Source of the DNA: JBBSBY01 sp038205805
Lineage (GTDB): Bacteria > Desulfobacterota > Desulfomonilia > Desulfomonilales > Desulfomonilaceae
Length of the DNA: 39,997 bases
Reading direction: 5' to 3'
Assembly (NCBI GenBank): GCA_038205805.1
Contig: JBBRBO010000021.1
Span: forward strand, 1 to 39,997
A program made the translations under genes and the position numbers. The notes below the pieces were generated by a model, which was given only the letters and a program-made list of their open reading frames with translations, ran no database searches and was not told the origin of the DNA. Numbering within the stretch: position 1 is the first letter of the stretch; every line of letters starts with the position of its first letter. This document shows, in pieces, positions 1-8,209 of this stretch.

Positions 1-182
1 TCTTGAAAGAAGTTTCTCCCCAAACCCCTCTCCAAGAACTTTCAAAATAGCCGCAAGTGCCTTTTCTCAAGGAGAAAAAGCCACTTGCGGTGCATTTAAA
101 CATTCTTTCATAGTAGTTAGGGAAACCTGCTCTTACAAAAAAGTCCTTCGCCTATATTCCTCTTTCGACAGCACATTGGTAT
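1..182 (+). repeat. Family 1 MITE-like repeat, copy A (left end outside window)
   Basis: This stretch aligns without gaps to 29659-29840, with about five mismatches over 182 bases, and ends at the family terminus CACATTGGTAT. The left terminus lies before base 1. It sits 61 bases beyond the 3' end of the inverse autotransporter gene. Copies A and I form one subtype, distinguished by the stretch after the second hairpin (the run around 100-165). Confidence 0.85.
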
Positions 183-243
183 AAGAGCGACCCCTCGCAC
201 AGTTCTTTCAAGCCGTGAGGTACACCGCTCTAAAGTAAACCTA

Positions 244-1769
244 TTACGGACCTTTTATAATCCGCACGGTCAGGGGAGCAATCAAGCCGCCATTGGGCGG
301 ATTCGCGGTAATTATAATTGTACCGATGTCGGCTCCCGGGGCGGGGATGGGTCCTTTCAGCAGCACCCGCGGCCGCCCGTAACCTGTGCCCGTGCCCGTG
401 TAAACGGCGCCCGCGGATGCCAAAGTCGCCGTGAAGGGCGCATTAAGACTGCCTGTGCTACAACCGGTAACCTCATTTATTATGATAGCCGTGGTTGCCG
501 AGTTGCTCGGAATGGGTGTTGCCGTGAAACTCACCGGGAAGGTAAGGCCGCTTGTGTCGCCTGTGAGCGAGATGGTGAACTGCGAGGCTGTAACGTGCCG
601 GTCGTAGGAACGCGCTGCACCCCAGCGAAGTTGCTTAACGTCCATACGGCGGTGTCGGGGTTAAAAGAGTATGATCCGGATACCGTGCCTGTAATGGTCA
701 TGTGAAAGGCAGCCATTCCCGGCTTTGGCGTCGGTGACCCTGAGCCGCCTCGTTGTTGGGATCGCACTATGACAACTGCATCGGGTTGATGCCAATTTCT
801 CTTGACCTTCTGCGTCAGGAGTCGCAAGAGATTGCGTGGACTTTGGAATACCGGTTCAGGCATGGTGAAGGGTATTTCGCCCTTTACCACGTTTTCCAAT
901 TGGAAACCGACATTCACAAAACCGCCCACCGTGTTGTAGTATCCGTTCAACCTATCGTGACCGTGCTCGTAACGTAGCGTGAATACGCCGTCTCGGGTGG
1001 TGAGATCCGCGCCGCCCCTCCAGCCGTTCAGTTTTTCTCCTACGTCGAATTGATAGCCCACAACCTTCAGGCGCAAATCCAAGGCGTGGTTGAGCAGGGC
1101 GTGGGAATACCCCACTTCCACGTCAAAGCTCCCGCCTTTATTTCTAAAGGCGTTTACGAGCCCGTTACGGCTGAATAAGTTTCCGTAATAGTTGAAATTT
1201 ACGTCAATTGCGTCATCGCCGTCCACGGTCGCCGCCATCTCCGCGCCTACGCCGCCTGATGAATACCACTTATCAAAGATGCGCGAGGTATCGTAGAATC
1301 CGTTTACTCCGAGGAGCAGCCCGTCATTCCACATCGTACGATAGCCACCGCCAAAGGAAATATCCGTGCGGGCGTCGGACGCGTTGGAATGATTTTTCCA
1401 AAAACCTAAGAATTCCCCGTGAGCCTCTCCAAACAACACGGATCTCTTGCCCGGATTCATGGGCAGGACATAATCCGCGCTGAAGCGGCTGCTCCGAAAG
1501 TGCTTTCCGAAATTATAAAGAAAGCCAAATTCGAGATTAGGGATGCGCGGAAGGTAAGAACCCAGCATATCGCCGGTCAGAGGAATGGTGTCTGAAACCG
1601 CAGGGGCCGTGTCGAGACCCATAGGTGAACTGAATCTCCTTACTTGGTCGGCTGCGCTATACGGAGAAGTCCCTATTCCCTGGGCCGCGACGGAAGCGGC
1701 AACACCCAAGACCAAACAGAGCGCATAGAAAATGATAACGCAGGTGACCCGCGATCGAGAGATAACCAT
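244..1769 (-). pseudogene. Inverse autotransporter (intimin-like beta-barrel) protein, frameshifted near its C-terminus
   Basis: The 5' frame encodes a signal peptide starting at 1769 (MVISRSR then a hydrophobic stretch ending near VAAQG), preceded by a purine-rich GGGGAAGGGG site. A region rich in alternating aromatic and glycine strands follows (FGGGYRTM, LLLGVNGFYDTS, GGADLTTRDG), typical of the inverse autotransporter beta domain of the intimin/invasin type, which inserts in the outer membrane and exports a C-terminal passenger. After a low-complexity linker (about 1115-690 in reverse) a Thr/Ser-rich passenger begins, but its frame shifts by one near 575-640: one frame runs on to 531, whereas the passenger-like sequence (SQFTISLTGDTSG, SNSATTAI) continues in another frame to the stop at 244. 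The intact product would be about 508 residues. It may be a true pseudogene, a phase-variable gene or a sequencing error; no homopolymer explains it clearly. Confidence 0.7.
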
Positions 1770-2154
1770 AATCCCCTTCCCCCATACCAAGGCCCCGGAC
1801 ATTCGTCACGGAACCAAGACAAGCCTCAAGAAAAGCTATTCCCTGCCGGTTGCATTCTGTTTGGGAAAGTATTCAAGAAGAAAAAAGCACAAATGTACAT
1901 TGAGCGATAAAAGTTTACCGTTCAGCCTGAATTGTGTCAACGAAAAATGTATGAAATAGGATTTCAAAACGAAGGTTTACAGGTTGTCGTATCAAATATA
2001 CGTATGAGGATGATATGGGATATTGTGTTGTCTTGCTTCTGCGCCGAACATATCATGTGTAATCCGTAATCGTTCACAGGGTTCGCGGTCAAAATCCCAA
2101 GGGAGGTCGGCCCCTGTCTCGAATATCAGACTGACGCAGGCTGAGATGGACTTG
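1770..2154. other. Intergenic region with a decayed family 2 repeat fragment
   Basis: No coding frame with a ribosome-binding site was found. The segment around 2062-2125 contains GTAATCGTTCACAGGG and a GGGAGGTCGG core that resemble one arm of the family 2 palindromic repeat. The remainder is moderately AT-rich and probably holds the promoter for the inverse autotransporter gene, which is read on the minus strand. Confidence 0.4.
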
Positions 2155-2601
2155 TCATTTGCTTCCATTTGTCTTTGCGTTTGCTTCCTTGAGTCTTCGG
2201 AGTTCGTCGCTGTATCGATCTAATTCCTTGTACTTTTGGTCTATTTTTGCCTGGTTTTCTTCACTTTCAGGCGATTGCAACTCTTTAATCTGTTTTACTA
2301 CAGTTTCTATTTGCTCCTGTTTGACGCTTTCAGGGGTGCACGCATCCCTACATTGCTGCTCCTTGTTTATAAGTTCAATCATTTCTTTGGTCTTTTCCGT
2401 CACCTTCTTGCTGAGTGCATTTGTTTCTTCATAAAGGTATTTTTGAAATTTTTGCTCGATTTCTTGATTAAGGTTCGAAATGTCTTTTTTAATCTGCGCT
2501 ATATTCTCTTGGTTTTTTTGGCATTCCTCACACGTAATGGCGGAAACCCAGCTCACGGAAAATACCATTATACCCACAGCGCAAAGTAGCGATTTCATCA
2601 T
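2155..2601 (-). CDS. Small secreted coiled-coil protein, function unknown
   Basis: The start at 2601 (MMKSLLCAVG) is preceded by GGAGG eight bases upstream; the frame remains open further 5' but without such a site. The product is 148 residues. Residues 1-21 form a signal peptide ending at WVSA. The mature part begins ITCEECQKNQ, then has a Lys/Glu/Gln-rich heptad-like helix over most of its length, with a central CRDAC pair. The four cysteines could form disulfides in the periplasm. No enzyme motif is visible and no family was recognised. It lies upstream of the inverse autotransporter on the same strand but 385 bases away, so co-transcription is uncertain. Confidence 0.75.
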   Translation of the reverse strand: MMKSLLCAVGIMVFSVSWVSAITCEECQKNQENIAQIKKDISNLNQEIEQKFQKYLYEETNALSKKVTEKTKEMIELINKEQQCRDACTPESVKQEQIETVVKQIKELQSPESEENQAKIDQKYKELDRYSDELRRLKEANAKTNGSK

Positions 2602-2737
2602 GATGTGATTCCTCCAAAATGTGCCTGAAGTATACGTGAAAAATGGGGGGCGCACAATTTGAACCGGACAATGGAAGGTTCAGCGAGGGTGAAACGCCTC
2701 AAGTCCAATAAACAATCCCCCAAAGTATGAAAGAACC

Positions 2738-2858
2738 GTAACCGTTCACTAGGAACAGGACAACTAGTAATTACGTATGGGGAGGTCCGGAGGGGAGATA
2801 AGTCTCCTCTCCGGCTTTCACCGGGCGCAGAGCCGCCTCAAGCCCGGTGAACGATTAC
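2738..2858 (+). repeat. Family 2 palindromic repeat, 121-bp form
   Basis: The unit begins GTAACCGTTCACT and ends GGTGAACGATTAC, an inverted pair. In its centre, 2787-2814 folds as a near-perfect hairpin (CCGGAGGGGAGA, a 4-base loop, then the complement with one mismatch). Two other copies in the window have the same 121-base length (5891-6011 and 30232-30352). The inner arms contain the CACCGGGC / GCCCGGTG pair shared by the short forms. Confidence 0.75.
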
Positions 2859-2882
2859 AAACAACCTATTCACACCCTTATC

Positions 2883-2891
2883 TGATATACT
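2883..2891 (+). promoter_or_regulatory. Extended -10 promoter element upstream of the DsrE-family gene
   Basis: TGATATACT matches the extended -10 pattern TGnTATACT, about 48 bases before the start codon at 2939. No good -35 is present at standard spacing, which is tolerated by extended -10 promoters. The family 2 repeat ends only 24 bases upstream, so its inverted repeats sit where an operator or -35 region would be. Confidence 0.4.
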
Positions 2892-2938
2892 GAAGACACT
2901 ACACCATATGTTACTGATTCAGTCAAAGGGAGGTATTC

Positions 2939-3295
2939 ATGGAGAAGTTCTTGTTCGTCTTGGGCGCAGGCCTGGGGAACGCCAATAACCCCACACGTTG
3001 CATGTTGTTCGCTCAAATCGCCCACATGGAGGGTCACAAAACTGCCGTATTTCTCATTGATGAGGGAGTTGTCTTCGCTAGAAAGGGCGTCGCTGAAAAC
3101 GCGGTTGCGGCCAGTGGTGAAGAAATGTCCGAGCCGCTTCAGTACCTCATCGACAACAAAGTCCCCGTCTATGTGTGCACTCCGTGCGCTAAAGCCCGTG
3201 GACTCAGTGAAGACGCGCTTATCGAGGGCGCTCAATTCGCCACAGGGAAGAAACTTATCGAGCTTGCGGTGGGCGCCACGGTCTTCAATTTTTAG
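2939..3295 (+). CDS. DsrE/TusD-like sulfur-relay family protein
   Basis: The product has 118 residues, normal for the family. It opens with a beta strand and a glycine-rich turn (FLFVLGAGLG), then a helix starting NPTRCMLFA, a second strand (TAVFLIDEGV) and a CTPC motif near residues 80-83 at a strand end. This is the DsrE/DsrF fold, small cytoplasmic proteins that carry sulfane sulfur or act as subunits of sulfur-transfer complexes. The second Cys of the CxxC and Cys21 are the candidate sulfur carriers. A GGGAGG site precedes the ATG. It stands alone with no dsr or tus partners beside it, so its donor and acceptor cannot be named. It might be one of the many orphan DsrE proteins with no proven sulfurtransferase role. 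Confidence 0.85.
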   Translation: MEKFLFVLGAGLGNANNPTRCMLFAQIAHMEGHKTAVFLIDEGVVFARKGVAENAVAASGEEMSEPLQYLIDNKVPVYVCTPCAKARGLSEDALIEGAQFATGKKLIELAVGATVFNF

Positions 3296-3498
3296 AATAG
3301 AGCGCGGCTTTGGGTTGTCTATTCATTGCAAACAGGGAACTCGCCGGACAGCACGGGAGTCTTAGCCGAAGAGCGGCTAACGTAGAGCCTGCCGTAAATA
3401 ATATGTCATTTTGTTTTAACGTTCAGCGCCGCCGCGTCGTCTAACGTATGTGAGCTTTTTACGCTCGACCACTAACCCCCTCAATTCAGGAGTTTCTT

Positions 3499-3864
3499 AT
3501 GAAAAGTTTACGGGTAGTAGTGTTTTTTCTTTTCGCCTTGCTCGCCGTAGGATGGGCACTTTCACAGCAAGCGTATGCAAGCCCTGTGGCCGACACTAAA
3601 GCAAATATAAACCAATCAACCTCCGGGATGAGAGACACGGTGGTGGGTCAGGAAGACTCGGTATCAGCGGAAATCCTCCAGGCGCGGGACGGACGGGGAC
3701 GCGGCGGTCATGTTTACCGAGGCGGCCGCTATGGGCGTGGTGGTCATGGCGCATGGAGACATGGCGGCAGGCATTGGCGCCACGGGGCTCGCCCTTACTG
3801 GCGTTATGCTCCGGATTGTTGGTGGAACGGTTGGCGCTGGGTGTGTCCCAGAAGAGTATGGTAA
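3499..3864 (+). CDS. Secreted Gly/Arg/His/Trp-rich small protein
   Basis: 121 residues, starting after AGGAG. Residues 1-28 form a signal peptide (hydrophobic core VVFFLFALLAVGWAL, cleavage near AYA-SP). The middle is polar; from about residue 63 the protein is dominated by short Gly, Arg, His, Tyr and Trp repeats (RGGRYGRGGH, WRHGGRHW), and it ends with CWWNGWRWVCPRR. Such proteins are widespread as uncharacterised exported proteins in Proteobacteria; His-rich tracts may bind metal, but nothing here proves it. A terminator-like hairpin lies just after the stop. Confidence 0.75.
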   Translation: MKSLRVVVFFLFALLAVGWALSQQAYASPVADTKANINQSTSGMRDTVVGQEDSVSAEILQARDGRGRGGHVYRGGRYGRGGHGAWRHGGRHWRHGARPYWRYAPDCWWNGWRWVCPRRVW

Positions 3865-3873
3865 CTGCGTAAC

Positions 3874-3923
3874 GGCTCACCGGATTGGAGGCGGTTTCTC
3901 ATCCGTGAGCCATTCCATTTTTT
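3874..3923 (+). terminator. Rho-independent terminator after the Gly/His-rich protein gene
   Basis: GGCTCACCGGAT at 3874-3885 pairs with ATCCGTGAGCC at 3901-3911 with one bulged base. After a 6-base gap there is a run of six T at 3918-3923. The arms are also similar to the family 2 short repeat, so this may be a repeat recruited as a terminator. Confidence 0.5.
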
Positions 3924-4059
3924 AGGGATCAGCGACCCTTTGGGACCACTCACAATCTCTTCTGCGGCGATTTTCGGGAGGGGACGAATGCGAATCGACC
4001 CCTCCTTGATTCTCAACCGTCATCGGGCGCTGAGCGGTCTCAAGGCCAGTGACGTGTTA

Positions 4060-5742
4060 TCAAGAATCTTTCTCCTGTTGCACATGTTCCTCCATCCCCA
4101 GACTCATGACCGGCCCATCTACGCACGATCGCAAACCGTGCTTTGTGGCGCAGCTCCCGCACAGACCAATCCCGCAGCGCATGATGTCTTCACGGGCTAA
4201 AAATACCCGCTCCATGGGGATATGTCCCCGTAGGAGGGTCTGAACCGCGTGAGTCATCGGTCCTGGGCCGCATAGATAAACGTCGGAGGCACCTAGAGGC
4301 AGGCGAGGAGATCCCACCTGCATTTCCAGCTCTCTCACCATTCCGCCCACCATGCCCGGTGAATCAACGACGATGTGGCTCGGTTTGAGGCTAGTATCGA
4401 GTTCCTTGCGGAAGCTCGGTTCGATATTCCCCGAAAAACCCACAAATGCGCCCTGCATAAACTCAGGCCAACGACGGGCGGCCATGAGAATAGGCGCTAC
4501 ACCTGTTCCACCTGCTATAAGCAGTAGTTTGCGTTCCTGCGGCTCACGGAAGCCGAGGCCGTACGGCCCGCGAATGAAGATACCGTCGCCTCTGCGAGCC
4601 ATCTCGAGGGCCTTAGTGAACTCGCCCACGGTACGAACCAGGAACTCGAGAGGCTCCACGGAAGAGGGCGAAAACGGCTTTTCCCCAATCCCCGGAATAC
4701 GAAGGAAATAAAACCTTCCAGGTACGCATGTTTCGGCGCCGTTCAGGACAATCTTAAACATATTATCGCCGATAGTGGTATTTGAGGTCACCGTAAGTTT
4801 GCGGTACGCAGTGAGGAGAGCCGTTCGTTGCTCGATTACATGCCTGCGTTCATTGGCGGGGCGTTTCAGCTCGGCAATCAGGAGGGAAAAGGCGTCGCGG
4901 ATTTCAGGGGTCCTCTTACCGGCCAGCGATGAACCCACGGAAAAGTATGAAGCCCCGGCCCTGTGGTATGCCACCACATCCGCGGCCGAGGAGATTCCTC
5001 CGGCGGCTATAATTGGGAGCTTCGTTACCCTGGAGACTTCGCCGACGATTTTCAAGCCCAGGGGCAGTATTCCTTTGCCGGATAACCCGCCGTTCACATT
5101 CCAGAGTATGGGCGCGCCGTCGTCATCCGCAGCGGAGCCCGGTCCCACAGTGTTAATTAAGCACAGGCCGTCGGCCCCGGCTTGCTCACATACCTGGGCC
5201 ATTTCAGGGACATTGAGCAGGTTCGGCGATAATTTTGGAATTATGGGCTTTGAGAGATGGATTTTCAGTAAGCGAACGATCCGTTTCACCGTCGCGGGAT
5301 CGGATCCGACGCTCTGACCGGCCGCCTGAACATGCGGACACGAGAGATTCAGCTCGAAGGCGTCCGCTATTTCATCCAGGATGAGGGCGCATTCTAGGAA
5401 TTCCTCGGGGGAACCGCCCATTATGGATACCACGAGGGGCTTGCCTTCGGGCAGTGGAAGGAGCGGTTTCATTTCACGCAAAAAGGCGCGAGCTCCGGGG
5501 TTGGCGAGTCCCACGGCGTTGAGGAAACATCCCGGCCAGTGCTCATGGAGGACCGGTTCGCGGTAACCCGCTCTGGGCTGCACGCTGAGCGTCTTCGTGG
5601 TCAAGAAGCCAAGTTCAGGGACCGTGCGGGCCAATCCTGCAATAATGGACGGTCGAGTGGTGACGATCCCCGAAGGAATAGTAAAGGGACTGAGGATTTT
5701 CAGACCCGGTATACTCACTACGGGAGGGTTGTAAGGGCTCAT
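4060..5742 (-). CDS. Dihydroorotate dehydrogenase B, catalytic and electron-transfer subunits fused (PyrD-PyrK)
   Basis: A 560-residue fusion. Residues 1 to about 310 form a class 1B-type dihydroorotate dehydrogenase TIM barrel that oxidises dihydroorotate with FMN in pyrimidine synthesis. Visible are NLSCP with the likely catalytic Cys near residue 135, the NTVGPG stretch, GGLSG and AAGGIS phosphate-binding segments. Residues about 315-560 are the PyrK-type subunit: a ferredoxin-reductase fold with FAD region (KPFSP), NAD-type loop GGTGVAP near 411, and a 2Fe-2S site with Cys at about 523, 528, 531 and 540 (CGIGLCGSC, then SCVDGPV). These two parts are usually separate genes, pyrD and pyrK. 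The start at 5742 was chosen because TGAGG lies six bases upstream; an in-frame ATG at 5754 has no such site. No other pyr genes are adjacent. Confidence 0.88.
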   Translation of the reverse strand: MSPYNPPVVSIPGLKILSPFTIPSGIVTTRPSIIAGLARTVPELGFLTTKTLSVQPRAGYREPVLHEHWPGCFLNAVGLANPGARAFLREMKPLLPLPEGKPLVVSIMGGSPEEFLECALILDEIADAFELNLSCPHVQAAGQSVGSDPATVKRIVRLLKIHLSKPIIPKLSPNLLNVPEMAQVCEQAGADGLCLINTVGPGSAADDDGAPILWNVNGGLSGKGILPLGLKIVGEVSRVTKLPIIAAGGISSAADVVAYHRAGASYFSVGSSLAGKRTPEIRDAFSLLIAELKRPANERRHVIEQRTALLTAYRKLTVTSNTTIGDNMFKIVLNGAETCVPGRFYFLRIPGIGEKPFSPSSVEPLEFLVRTVGEFTKALEMARRGDGIFIRGPYGLGFREPQERKLLLIAGGTGVAPILMAARRWPEFMQGAFVGFSGNIEPSFRKELDTSLKPSHIVVDSPGMVGGMVRELEMQVGSPRLPLGASDVYLCGPGPMTHAVQTLLRGHIPMERVFLAREDIMRCGIGLCGSCATKHGLRSCVDGPVMSLGMEEHVQQEKDS

Positions 5743-6088
5743 GATCGGCCTCATAGCAGGAACTGAAGAGAAAGTCCCCTGGGTGTGAGAAAATTTACGA
5801 ACAGAAGAGGACCTATCATACTACTTATTTGCTTTCTAGGAGCAATCTTAGCATTTTGAAAGTGAAGGTGTCACAGCAATCGGCTTTGTGGTCGTTCACC
5901 GGGGTTGAGGCGCCTCTGAGCCTGGTACAAAGCGGAGGCGGGCTCATCTCTCCTCCTGACCCTCCGCATATGTAATTCTAAGTAGTTGGGCTATTTTGGG
6001 TGAACGGTTACCGGGTTCAAGAAGTAATATCGAACATCACGTTGTAAAGCGGGTTTGCCGGCTTTATCAGGAGCGCTCGGAACCGATT
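5743..6088. other. Intergenic region holding a family 2 repeat
   Basis: Apart from the family 2 copy at 5891-6011 no gene or clear promoter is seen. The section next to 5742 is the leader of the dihydroorotate dehydrogenase gene. Confidence 0.4.
5891..6011 (-). repeat. Family 2 palindromic repeat, 121-bp form
   Basis: Begins GTCGTTCACCGGGG and ends GGGTGAACGGTTAC, exactly 121 bases, with the purine/pyrimidine centre in opposite orientation to the copy at 2738. The internal GGAGGCGGGCTCATCTCTCCTCC is a decayed form of the central hairpin. Confidence 0.65.
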
Positions 6089-6673
6089 TTACGGAAATAC
6101 GAGAGGGGTTTGCGGCTTGGAATGGGATCGGACCTCGCGAAGTAAGGGCTCGGTTGAGCGGCTCTCCCTGTTGCGCCTACGGCGCCTATGGCTTGTCCAG
6201 CCTTGACCTTTGCGTTCTTTTTTACCCTATTGCGCCCAGATGACCGTATACGGTTACCAGGCGATTAGAGTGCTTTACCAGGATGACGGACCATATCTGG
6301 GAAGACGTCCCATGTACCCGATTTTTCTTGCGGCGACGGCTCGCACCTGAGCGCCCTCGGTGGCGGCAATCAGCGCTCCCTGTTCGTGGGGTCTTTGGGT
6401 CAAAGTGACCCACCACGATGCCGTTCACGGGCCAGTTCAGGGGTCCGTCCCGTATATAGGGCGTATCGCCGATTCCGCGTCTTGTGGGCTCACCACGGGA
6501 GCTGCGTCACTTCGATTGCTTTGAGCTGTTGACTCACCGACCGGGGCCGCATAATGGACGCCTATACGCTGAGCCGCGGAATTGAAGTACTGGAGCCATT
6601 GCAGGCCAACGAGTTCAGCCACACACCCCGTGGCGTACAGCGCATAGACGAAGAGCAGGATGAATGTTCTCAT
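6089..6673 (-). pseudogene. M23-family (NlpD/EnvC-like) murein peptidase, broken by several frameshifts
   Basis: Read across frames, this stretch gives a coherent exported M23 domain protein of about 195 residues. It starts at 6673 with a signal/lipoprotein-like N-terminus (LYATGCVAEL), then a Pro/Ser linker up to about 6440. In other frames follow YIRDGPLNWPVNG and GIVVGHFDPK, then ALIAATEGAQVRAVAA, then VILVKHSNRLVTVYGHLGAI, then VKAGQAIGAVGATG, and finally VRSHSKPQTPLVFP before a stop at 6089. These are the ordered landmarks of the peptidase M23 fold, including the H-S-N and Y-x-H-L elements, so at least four frame changes interrupt one gene. The gene follows pcm on the same strand, recalling the pcm-nlpD order of enterobacteria. 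It could be a real pseudogene or a low-quality sequence stretch. Confidence 0.75.
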
Positions 6674-6781
6674 GGGCGCTTTCGGTAAGGAGACCGACGG
6701 CGCGTCGAGTGTTCCAGGTCGGGCGTGGATAAGAGTGCACGGGCAAGAGGGGCCTTGTGCTGTGAACTCTGTGGGGATCGT

Positions 6782-7420
6782 TCACCAGCCGAATTGTCCG
6801 ATCAGATCCACGAAGCGGCAGCCGGTGAAGCTTTCCGTCTCAAGGCCGTGACCGGTCTTGGTTACTCGTTTAAGGGTCTGCGAAAAGCGGTCCCCTACGG
6901 GAATGACGAGCCTGCCCCCTTCGGCTAACTGATCGGTTAGGGGCTTGGGGATACTCGGCGCGCCTGCGGTGACGAGAATCCCATCAAAGGGGGCGAGTTC
7001 CGCAAGTCCTTTGGTGCCGTCGGTAATGTGGAAGCTGACATTTGTTATCCCTAACTCGGCGATCACTTTTTGGGCTTGATGAGACAAGGACGCCAATCTC
7101 TCGATGGTGTGGACTTCCGCGCATAGCCTGGAGAGGATCGCTGTTTGATACCCTGAGCCTGTGCCGATTTCAAGAACCTTCTCATTCCCTTTGAGTTCGA
7201 GGATTTCCGACATGACGGCCACCATATATGGTTGGCTTATGGTCTGGCCTTCACCCACGGGCAAAGGGGTATCGTCATAGGCCTCGTTTCGCAGGGGTTC
7301 GGGCACGAAGAGGTGGCGAGGAATCTCCATAAACGTCGCCAAAACGCGGGCGTCTTGTATGCCGCGGCCCTCGATCTGACGTTCCACCATGCTGCGTCGT
7401 GCGGCGGTGTGGTCAAGCAT
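6782..7420 (-). CDS. pcm: Protein-L-isoaspartate O-methyltransferase
   Basis: 212 residues, the family length. The enzyme transfers a methyl group from S-adenosylmethionine to isoaspartyl residues of damaged proteins, starting their repair. Diagnostic sequence: N-terminal MVERQI, RHLFVP, the GQTISQPYMVA signature near residues 58-69, and the SAM-binding motif VLEIGTGSGYQTA at about 82-94, followed by VHTIER and a later GGRLVIPVG. AGAGG precedes the ATG, which lies only ten bases after the stop of the upstream exported-protein gene, so the two are co-transcribed. The broken M23 gene follows. Confidence 0.95.
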   Translation of the reverse strand: MLDHTAARRSMVERQIEGRGIQDARVLATFMEIPRHLFVPEPLRNEAYDDTPLPVGEGQTISQPYMVAVMSEILELKGNEKVLEIGTGSGYQTAILSRLCAEVHTIERLASLSHQAQKVIAELGITNVSFHITDGTKGLAELAPFDGILVTAGAPSIPKPLTDQLAEGGRLVIPVGDRFSQTLKRVTKTGHGLETESFTGCRFVDLIGQFGW

Positions 7421-7429
7421 GCGCGTCCT

Positions 7430-7903
7430 CTATTGCAGAAGTTGTTCGTCGCTCGCGGGCGTAGTAGGGGCAGTCGCAGAGATCCCAGGAGCAGCCGTAG
7501 GCGCCATAGGAGTGATCGCCGCCGCAGGCGCAGGCGCATTGGGAGCGCCCCTGTGCGAGAACACTCGTCTATCCACGAAGGTGGACACTCGATCGACGAT
7601 ATTCATGGGGAGTTGAACCACCCAGTCCATGGCGCCTGAAAGCATTTCTCGTCCGGATACGCCGGTGTAGTACGGATTATGGTAGGTGGGATATGGATAA
7701 TGGGGAACATTGTCGCAATCGGGCCGACGTTCGACTCCATCGGGCTGAGGCGTGTTCACGGGAGGCGCCTGGAGCGCCTGTGCGTCACGATATTGGAACG
7801 AGGGAACCCCGGGTCCACGATCGACGACCATAGGGGTAGCGCCGAACGCCGGGAGCGCCGCCAACACAAAAACCGGAATGATGAGAAGAAGGCGCTTGGA
7901 CAT
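7430..7903 (-). CDS. Exported proline/alanine-rich protein of unknown function
   Basis: The start at 7903 (MSKRLLLI) has AGAGGT seven bases upstream; a GTG nine bases further out is less likely. 157 residues. Residues 1-21 are a signal peptide ending AFGA. The mature protein has an N-terminal Pro/Gln-rich part, a PHYPYPTYHNPYY aromatic patch, a short helical segment (EMLSGAMDWVVQLPMNIVDRV) and a C-terminal Ala/Pro tail of low complexity. No catalytic motif is seen. It lies directly upstream of pcm in one transcription unit. Confidence 0.7.
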   Translation of the reverse strand: MSKRLLLIIPVFVLAALPAFGATPMVVDRGPGVPSFQYRDAQALQAPPVNTPQPDGVERRPDCDNVPHYPYPTYHNPYYTGVSGREMLSGAMDWVVQLPMNIVDRVSTFVDRRVFSHRGAPNAPAPAAAITPMAPTAAPGISATAPTTPASDEQLLQ

Positions 7904-8041
7904 AAATCGCACCTCTGAAAAGATTATTCTTAGGTGATATTTACCTTGAAAGCTATTTTATTTCAAGCCTTTTTTGAGAAAAGTTCAAGAAACAGTTTTT
8001 CAATAGTTTCTTCTAAAACATGGAACTTTCTCATTTATTAG

Positions 8042-8070
8042 TTGACAATGAATCGAAAACGTTTTAAAAA
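8042..8070 (+). promoter_or_regulatory. Candidate sigma-70 promoter for the HTH/DksA-type gene
   Basis: TTGACA at 8042-8047 and TAAAAA at 8065-8070 are separated by 17 bases, about 140 bases before the start at 8210. The -35 is perfect and the -10 weak. A short family 2 palindrome (8117-8163) lies between the promoter and the gene and would be in the 5' leader. Confidence 0.4.
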
Positions 8071-8116
8071 CTCCGTCCACGTCTGAGCGCGTGAAACACT
8101 GATACTATGCTCATCC

Positions 8117-8163
8117 GTACGGTTCACCGAGATTTGACGACTTCGCGCCTGGTGAACGCTTAC
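8117..8163. repeat. Family 2 palindromic repeat, short form
   Basis: GTACGGTTCACCG and CCTGGTGAACGCTTAC are the inverted arms around about 20 bases, 47 bases in all. It lacks the central purine-rich hairpin of the 121-base form. Confidence 0.6.
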
Positions 8164-8209
8164 CCTATTCAAAATATACGGACGGAAATGGTTTTCAAGG
8201 AGTTCAGTC

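Noticed and set aside
7944..7976. CTTGAAA...TTTCAAG followed by CC and six T as a terminator
   Set aside because: The stem is only seven A/T-rich pairs with a 9-base loop, and no plus-strand gene lies upstream of it.
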